DNA from: Fragilaria crotonensis
Taxonomy: Eukaryota > Bacillariophyta > Fragilariophyceae > Fragilariales > Fragilariaceae
DNA length: 64,000 nucleotides
Direction: 5' to 3'
Assembly (NCBI GenBank): GCA_022925895.1
Contig: JAKSYS010000070.1
Location: forward strand, 1-64,000
The notes below the pieces were generated by a model. The model was given only the letters and a program-made list of their open reading frames with translations, had not been told where the DNA came from and did no database searches. Every line of letters starts with the position of its first letter. Position 1 is the first letter of the stretch. Of this stretch, positions 56,810 to 64,000 are shown one piece after another. The translations under genes and the position numbers were made by a program.

Positions 56810-59800
56810 TAAGTGTCGACCTGAACTTACACCACTGCATCCTCATATGTAAAACATTCCGCCCATCATGATTGCGTTCTGAAACATATTGTCTATAGAT
56901 CTCCTAGTTATCAGACCCTATTGTAATTGCAACTTAGTTGTGCATTGCAGCATGAGCTTGCGCCTTTCCATTGCATACAGTCGTGGCTTCGTTGAGCATT
57001 GCTTCCCCTTGTCGCGTTTGATGCAGTCAAGGCAGTATACACGTAGTCAATCCAGGCCGGTAGTCTACGCTCAGCAAAACGCAACTCAAAAGCATAATTG
57101 ACCAATATCGTGCCAGCGGCAGTATACGCGTCATCACTTATCTGATTTCGGTAATGAATGAAAAATCAAGAAATGCTGGAAGTTTCGGACATTTTAGCTA
57201 GAACTGCCGGAAGTTCGAATTGAGGGCTTGGCTGCGAAGAGGAACAAGCCGGGACTGCAGACCCAGGAAACAGGAAAGTATCACATATATGCGATATGCG
57301 ATTCACTTAAGCCGAAAAAGCTATGAGACACACGAACGAGCTACAGAATCGCTGTCCCTTTTGGGAGCTCGTGTTCGTGCCCAGAGTACCGGTACTTTAG
57401 TTGTTAACTAACAGTAGACAGCATGCATAGTTCTGGATTCTGGAGGCGGGGTTTGATAGTATGCATAATTAAGTCCGCTCTACTACTAGGAGCAGGCCTG
57501 ACTACGAAAGGGGCCTACTAAAATCTCACTTTATTTAGATAAGCATCGAACGCACCTCACCCTACTGTTGTGATTTGTACTACTACCGGTACTACAAACA
57601 TGTAGTGACGTGACAGGTGAACACCTTCATTTCATTGACGTCCATTGTATCATTGCTTGAAATTGCTGAATCAATCAACAGATTGGCTAATGAAGATAAT
57701 GATGTGCAAAACCCAATAATTAGTTTAATTACATCCTGCATCAGAAAATATAGTGGGGAGGGGATTGTGCATGGACCGCACAAACATCAATTGGTAGTAT
57801 GCATTAAAAAATTCCAAGAGTGTCATTCCAACCAAGACACAGCAGGCCCTGACAAAACCATTATTTGCATCTCTAAGCCAGCCCTTAGATGATGTTTCTA
57901 AGTAGGAATCCTGCTTGACAAAAGTGGGGCAGGGAGTCTGGATTGCTTACTCAAAAGATAATTGATAGGCAATAGGCATGTTTGATCCTGCCGTGATGAA
58001 TGGGGTAAGGTCTCCTGCAAGAATGGAATGGTAGAGAACCAGCAATGATGTTGATGACTTGCTTGCAATGCATTTTTACAGTGGGTTAAACAGTGAAGAA
58101 TTTACATGGATTCATCCCAAGAGGCCTTCATTCAATGCATGGCAGATGTTTTCATAGAATTGCATGCTACTACTACTACTATGTGTTCCACCAATTGCAG
58201 TACAACAAGACAATTGGTGCCATCCCTACAGGGCTGACTGAAATTTTCTATGTTGGCTAACTGAAAGCGGTGTAAGGGATTGCTGTTCAATGAATGGCAT
58301 GTTTAAACATCACATTAAACCTCTCCATTTTGCCTAGGTACCTTGAGAGAATTGACTTGTTGCTGGCCTTGTTGTTTTCAGTATTGCCAGATGGATAGAA
58401 TGCCACCAAATCTAACTGCAAAGCAGGGCTTTTAGACAAACTTGACCACATCCTAGATTCGCACTACTAGTTCTACTTGTACTTTTTCTGACTCAACAAC
58501 GACCAAAAAGATTGTTTAGCTACGCTCAACACCAATAGTCACATTGTTGACTTGTTGATAGAGTTCTTGAAAATCGGAAAGCATCCTGTTGATCCTCAGC
58601 AACCATTTACTGCTGACTCTTCATCATCTTGACAAGGCGCCGGTTGATGATTGATGAAGAACATTGATGGAGTTGCTCCTGAGAATGTGCTTCCGCGTTT
58701 GCTAGAACAAATTAAGTTGCTTCAACAAAACTTCTACCTTTGAAAGCGTTTCATTTACCAAAAATTGTTCCTTAGCTAATGCCGATTTGCAAATCAGACA
58801 GCACTCAATTGATGTGATTGTTCCTTTTTGGGATTGATCTTTACATTCCTGATGTGTTGTTTTCTGGCAATGGACTGACTGAGTCCTGATTTGTTCCAAG
58901 ACAACTGCCATTAGAATATGTCGTTTGTTGTGCAATCGAAACTTGTTTGTGGAAAAGTCATGGTACGTCCTGTCACATTTGCAATTCTATCGTGGATTGT
59001 GGATGCCTCATCACAAAGCCCCGCAGTACGAAATGAATCACGAATGAAGGAAAAATATGCACCAGCAGCCGGAGGAGAAATCATTGCCGTTCAATATCTG
59101 GCTGGCTGGAGCTAGGTTGTAAATGCTGGAGTGAGTATCAATCTACTGATGTCTGCAAAGCAAAGTTGCTGAACGGAATAAAAATGCTTACAAAAAGCAA
59201 GTATAATGTAAGGATACATTGCTTACTACAGAGAATCAAGTTTGCTTATGGAGATACATATTTGCTTTCGGAGAAAGAAATTGCTACATGGAATCACAGC
59301 CATTGTGAAAGAGCAAAGAGAATATGATTACAACAAAGTTTTTGGCTTACCAAATCAAATTTGCTTATAGTAAACTTTGCCTACCCTAAAATTTTGATTA
59401 ATGAATTTGCTTTCAGCAAAGATTAACTGCATTGAATGAAAAGCCGTTGCAGTCTTGGCTGTAGCAACACAATGGCTAAAATTCTTGCACTGTGCCAACA
59501 AGAGCACAGATGTGTGCATATCTTCATGCTCTCAAAGTTAACAGATGGTAGGTGGTGCTTGCTTGGGGTGGACCTTCCTGGGTACCAAAACAAAATGTTT
59601 AATATAGGTGGCATGTAGTAGCTGCAGGTCTGGGCGCCGCAAACCACCGCCTAGTTCACATAGAAAAATTGCCACACAGCAAGCAACCACCAAGGTAGCA
59701 ATAATATGGCTGGTTTCATGGTTTTCATATTTGTTGACCATGACGGAATAACACTGATTTCATTATCTTCCACTTCGAACGCACTGCAACTCTTATGCTG

Positions 59801-60749
59801 CAGCAAGCTTATTGTCAATGTTAGGACCGTGTTTGGCTTGCAATGGTAGGCAATTGAACTAAAATGAAGACCCTATTGATGTTTTACCTATGTTCTGGGC
59901 TGGAAGCTGTCAAGCAAAAATTGGGATCAAGACAAATGGTTGTCAGATGAGCCATTTTTTCTGAGCTAGTATGAAGGCCCATATTCCATCTCTTAAGCCC
60001 CTAGGACTTGACAGAGGTATGATGAACAAAGCTTTTTCATCATATGGAGGTGAGACACTATGATTCCACTGATTCAAATCAAACTGGCCAGTTCCAAAAT
60101 TTGATACTCTTACATCAAGGATTTATGCAAGGTCTTGGATTAGTACGTTGTGTAGCTACTGGTTTAATGTTGCTCATAGATGATGCAATCAAGCCTCAGC
60201 AGGTACGGAACAACTCACAATTGTGCTTCTGTCCCAATGGTATTGTGTTTATTCTCACAATATTCCTCTGCTACAACTATCTTTCATTCAAAGTAGAAAT
60301 CACGCTGACTTCCACCAGTTTGTTGGAAGGCAACCATAGTATGTGTACTTTTGTACTATTACAAACATATGTGGTTGCTCGAAATTCCCCATTTATCAAC
60401 AGCGCGCGCATCCAGCTATCATAATTGTACCAAGGAAGGAGGACAAAGTACATTTAACAACCGGCCTAACAGGGTTTCTTCGATATTAGGCCAGCCGTAC
60501 AGTTTTTGGGAGCATCCGTCGCCGTGCAAGTACTGGAGTACCGGTACGACAGTACTCGATGACGTCATTGCACTGCATCACCGGATCTATCCTCTAACTC
60601 TAACCTACTTGCGCCTTCGACATTTGAAATCGTTGCCACGTTTCCGCGTCGCCACGTTGCAGTGTTTTTTATATTGATGTTCTGGGTTCTGGGTGATTGT
60701 TGATTGTCTTGTGGTAAAGCAATTATTGGTGAGATGCGTGAGTAGCGTG
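56810..60749. other. AT-rich region without a recognised gene
   Basis: About 3.9 kb. ORFs do not exceed 126 codons and none reads like a known protein. From about 57,600 to 60,400 composition is more AT-rich and less gene-like than the neighbouring single-copy regions, and the stretch resembles old transposon fill. It includes a TACCGGTA-centred repeat at 57578-57596 and the TTTGCTTA cluster at about 59,150-59,430. Confidence 0.35.
59150..59430. repeat. Degenerate TTTGCTTA repeat cluster
   Basis: The word TTGCTTA/TTTGCTT recurs at irregular 16-24 bp spacing: CATTGCTTACTACAGAGA, AGTTTGCTTATGGAGA, ATTTGCTTTCGGAGA, AATTTGCTTATAGTAA, ACTTTGCCTACC, AATTTGCTTTCAGC. It looks like a subterminal repeat array of a DNA transposon, but no terminal inverted repeats were located. 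Confidence 0.4.
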
Positions 60750-61190
60750 TAGCGTGTGAGACAAAGCTTCAGTACCAGGTACCAGGTACCAGGTACTATA
60801 CTTGTACTGTGCCTCGTTGTAGAGTCGTTGGTATTCTGAATATTGAATATACTGTACAATATACTCTTGTATTTGATTGTGTCCGCTGTCCGCCATATGT
60901 GCTGTATTCCCGCAATTCTCGAGTCGCGACATCGCGACTATCGTAACGCTACATACAGTACAATCCTACTCCTCCTCTACTAGTATGTAGTATGTAGAGC
61001 ACAGATGTGAAAAGTACTCGTACTGGTACAGTACCTCGTATTCCATCACACTCTTTCATGTATCATATGTCATATGATGATATGCAATGAATCATGAACA
61101 ATTGAAGGTACTCGGAGTACGAGGTACGAGGTACCGTACGTACTAAGAACACGATGGATTACTGACTCATTACTGGCACAAGTACAAGTA
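60750..61190. repeat. GTAC-rich spacer block
   Basis: I count about 19 GTAC tetramers in 440 bp, including GTACCAGGTACCAGGTACC near 60775 and GTACGAGGTACCGTACG near 61120. This is the spacer directly upstream of the DUF1279-type gene. Confidence 0.7.
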
Positions 61191-61274
61191 CGACCCGAAA
61201 AGCACAACACAACACTTTCGACTGTCCACACGCCTTTTCATCGTTACTTATTTATACATGAAAGGATCATTGAA

Positions 61275-62021
61275 ATGCAGGTCATTTTCTTCATCTTAAA
61301 CATTGCAGCCCTGGGAACAGCCTTCACTTCACCGAGCGCGTTGGGTCGTCGACCAACAGCCTCTTACGGTCTAGGAAATCGATTCAAGAAATTGATTGGT
61401 CGCAAAGAGGACACCGTTGCAGTATTGGATGCCCCAGACGTCTCGGGCGTCGATGATGTTGAAACAGTGAAGCCGCCTGAGCCTGAAAAGGAGAAAACGG
61501 AAACAGAGAACTTGATGCAACAAGTGAAGGACTCTGGTGTTGCTGGTGTCATCTCATACGCCCTGTGGGAGGTGAGTCTCTCATCCTTTCGTTGGTACCT
61601 TCAAGTATCCGACATCTGACCATGCTCACCAACCAAATTACTGTTTCGGTGCACTTCAAGTTGGGCTTCTGGACAGTCTGTAAGTTTCGTGTTTTGAAGC
61701 TACTAAGATAGTGCCTATCGTGGTTTCGTCTCACAACGCATCTTAGCGCTACCGGTGTGCATCTTCGGTTACAGGGAGTTGACTGGCCATTGGCCAGATT
61801 TTTCGAACCCAGAGGACGTGGAGAAGGTCGGCGCTGAGGCATTTGCATTCGTCAACTTTGCAAGATTTGCTGTCCCCCTTCGGATCGGCCTCGCTCTCAG
61901 TACAACACCGTGGATCCAAGCGAACATTGTTGACAAATACTTGAAAAAAGAGGAGGAGGAGCAGGCGGCGACAACGCCTAATGAAACGAATGGCATCGAC
62001 GACCCCACCAGTTCATCCTGA
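61275..62021 (+). CDS. DUF1279/FAM210-type membrane protein, probably plastid-targeted, three exons including a 19-nt exon
   Basis: Exons 61275-61571, 61661-61679 and 61747-62021 join across GT-AG introns of 89 and 67 bp to give 196 residues. The N-terminus (MQVIFFILNIAALGTAFTSP) is a signal peptide ending GTA-FTSP, a plastid-type cleavage site with Phe at +1. After an acidic linker comes the family core: GVAGVISYALWE + LGFWTVS + LPVCIFGYRELTGHWPDFS, then GAEAFAFVNFARFAVPLRIGLAL. The core has one or two membrane helices. The 19-nt middle exon supplies LGFWTV, without which the core would be broken; this supports the splice model. The C-terminus is Glu-rich. The biochemical role of this family is not established. 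Confidence 0.85.
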
Positions 62022-64000
62022 ATGCTATGAAACAATGCCCTTATCATCTTTGCATAGATTCGCAGTCCGTCGGATTCACTCTACACGTTCAACTTGGGTA
62101 ACGACGCGACCGCGTTGATCCGAGTTTTAGCAAGTAGTCTACCGTAGTGTTTTGCATAGTTAAGATATCACTGTAGTAACTTTCGACACTTTAACGTCGT
62201 TATCCTTGCTGCACAACGATGTTTATGGATCTGGTTCCACTTTCCGTGCACATTCCCATACCAACTGAGCAGCTCCATTTCTTAGACCTGGTGGGGGTTT
62301 TGGAAACCAGGTCACTACTAACCTAAGTCATTATGCAACTAAAGTATTACAGTTGGAGCAATTAAAACAGTTTACTCCCTCCATCAAGAAACACGTTGCA
62401 CACAAGCGTTACCACTTTCCAGTTCTCATGTGACAAGATGGTCCAGAATCATTCTGCACTACTTCATGTTTGTAGCCACTATTACTGTGAAGGGTGTAGC
62501 AGGGATCGGTGAATATATGGGACCCAGGTGTTCAACTGCAGTAACATCAACCAATTGACAAATCTTGGGAAGTTAGCTAGCCACTTGCCTTACAACTGCT
62601 ATGTGTGTTACATAAGCAAAAACCACTAAAATCTGTGGTTATCAACTTTAGCTTGCAGAAGTAGTAACTTCAGGTATGGTTAACTGAGTTGGGACAGAAG
62701 TCAATAATGCACACGGTTCCCACATCCTGAAATGGGTACAATGCCGGTCCGTCTCCTGCAGCAATTGATCCACCATAACCAGCCATGTCTCTCCTTGGCA
62801 TAACCGCGCAACCTATGGTGACTCTTTGTGGAACACTCTGCATCTAACCTCTTGGAATCAAGTTCTCCATGACGCCCAAGAATGGATTGCGGAATTTTAG
62901 ACTGTCCGAGTTTGCGGAATAAGGGATTAACATCAGCACCCAAGACTAGCGCCAGCAGAGCATTGTCACTGATGTGTCCAGCAACCACTCTGCACATTTC
63001 TATCAAGCAACAAACCATCAGCAAGGGTTGCAATACAGAATGTGTCTGCCATTACTGAGATTATAGCGTCGTTACGTCAGTCCTCGACAATAATTGATTG
63101 CATTTTATTGAGGTGGTGGTGAAGGTGTCAGAGAAAAGCAAGAAAATGGTGCTGAGAAATGGGCGCCGCGCTATGTTACATACTAAAGCTGCCAATGCTG
63201 TGCAAAGTGGATTGGCCGTGTTGGGGTGTGCTCCTAGGCCTTGACAAAAGACTCAGCGCGGCATTAAGCCGATAACTAGGTTGGTGTTTTTATTTGGCTG
63301 CTCGCTTGCCACTCTTTGTCGGTTTTGTGCCAAACAAGTCAGCATACCCCAAACATTTTGGTCAGCCAATCTGTTGGCATCCACCATTCACATCATCTCC
63401 TTTTGGAGCAAGCAATATCCTTGGGACTCCAAATTCAAGATCTCATGGATGTAAACAACCTGGTGAGAATATTTCTCCAGGGGGTGAAAGCTATTGGCAT
63501 CACAACTGCACGCAGAGCCTACTCCTACCTTCCATTTGCTGGAACTGGTAAATGATATGAACTGACCATAAGTCTCAGATGACATTTGCCTGATAAATGA
63601 CTTGATCCAGCAGTCAACACAGAATCTGGAGAAACTTCTTAACCGTCTCCTGTTGCACAGGAGTGAAGTAGCTGACCACCCCTGCCTTAGTAAAACCCTT
63701 GGCCCATGGATCGTTGAATCCAATATGATCTAGATAGTAGTCATGATGACCCATAACATTAGACTTTCAGAATATCCATTCCCAGCAGGATCTACAACAA
63801 CACTCCTCTTGCAAATCAAAATGTTGTGGTTCAATTCCCACAACATTTGTTTTGTCTGAATGATCTCAGGCATTTGGTACTGCCTTCAATTGTTGCCACC
63901 CTGACTGATACTCCACAAGAAGCAACTGTCAACTAACAATGGCTGTTCCCAGAACTGATATTATAGGTCACATCTTGCTTGTCTGATGAATACATATATA
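62022..64000. other. Region without a recognised gene
   Basis: About 2 kb to the window end. ORFs of up to 111 codons occur on both strands, none recognisable. Local structures: arms GACCTGGT and ACCAGGTC around 62285-62315, AACCAC/GTGGTT around 62625-62645, and a perfect 11-bp hairpin at 63819-63848. A decayed transposon is possible. Confidence 0.35.
63819..63848. repeat. Perfect 11-bp inverted repeat (hairpin)
   Basis: Arms AAATGTTGTGG and CCACAACATTT flank the 8-base loop TTCAATTC, followed by a T-rich stretch. No gene context was recognised. Confidence 0.55.

Noticed and set aside
63819-63848. tRNA T-arm-like sequence (GTGGTTCAATTCCCAC)
   Set aside because: The loop is one base too long for a T-loop, and no anticodon or D arm could be folded at the right distance. 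It is better described as a simple 11-bp hairpin.

Overview
This is a nuclear DNA window from a photosynthetic stramenopile, most probably a diatom. The evidence is indirect but consistent: short GT-AG introns (66-172 bp); four proteins whose N-termini look like secondary-plastid presequences with an ASAF/FAP-like cleavage motif; a plant-type LRR receptor-like protein; a small protein of a lineage-restricted 'WFGPDDF...RRGLE' type that I associate with diatoms; and Copia, Gag, LINE and DIRS-order retroelements of diatom style. I do not assign a species.

Layout. 1-0.7 kb: decayed DDE transposase (-). 1.2-9.5 kb: LINE-type non-LTR retrotransposon (+) with ORF1, apurinic-type endonuclease, reverse transcriptase and RNase H, broken in many places. 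9.9-10.7 kb: unknown ORF (-) with two in-frame TGA codons. 11.4-13.3 kb: decayed sulfotransferase/glycosyltransferase fusion. 14.4-15.6 kb: membrane-anchored SGNH hydrolase. 15.8-17.3 kb: FAD-linked D-lactate/glycolate dehydrogenase (-). 17.4-24.6 kb: full-length Copia element (-) with 314-bp LTRs and a TCACA target duplication, ending about 100 bp upstream of the dehydrogenase start. 24.6-25.6 kb: partial decayed copy of the uvrC part of the gene at 34-36 kb. 25.7-27.8 kb: LRR receptor-like protein (-). 28.4-28.8 kb: MITE-like inverted-repeat element. 29.6-30.6 kb: orphan Gag remnant. 31.0-32.0 kb: hAT-like non-autonomous element with a perfect 8-bp target duplication. 32.6-36.5 kb: UvrB-UvrC fusion. 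37.0-39.8 kb: plastid-type GluRS with a C-terminal EMAPII-like tRNA-binding domain (-). 40.2-41.2 kb: dehydroascorbate reductase. 41.6-42.8 kb: HAD phosphatase-ankyrin fusion. 43.6-44.9 kb: mitochondrial carrier. 45.5-55.2 kb: DIRS-order tyrosine-recombinase retrotransposon with split direct repeats A1-ORFs-B1-A2-B2. 56.1-56.8 kb: lineage-specific unknown. 56.8-61.3 kb: no recognised gene. 61.3-62.0 kb: DUF1279-type membrane protein with a 19-nt exon. 62-64 kb: no recognised gene.

The host genes form no operon-like pathway. Three neighbours (UvrBC, GluRS, DHAR) share a likely plastid destination, for DNA repair, tRNA charging and redox defence; GluRS and DHAR are divergent with 419 bp between their start codons. 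At least half of the window is mobile DNA, and several spacers are strikingly rich in the palindrome GTAC. The most unusual items are the UvrB-UvrC fusion and its nearby decayed duplicate, the GluRS-EMAPII fusion whose signal peptide is its own exon, the sulfotransferase-glycosyltransferase fusion, and the very clear split-direct-repeat architecture of the DIRS element.
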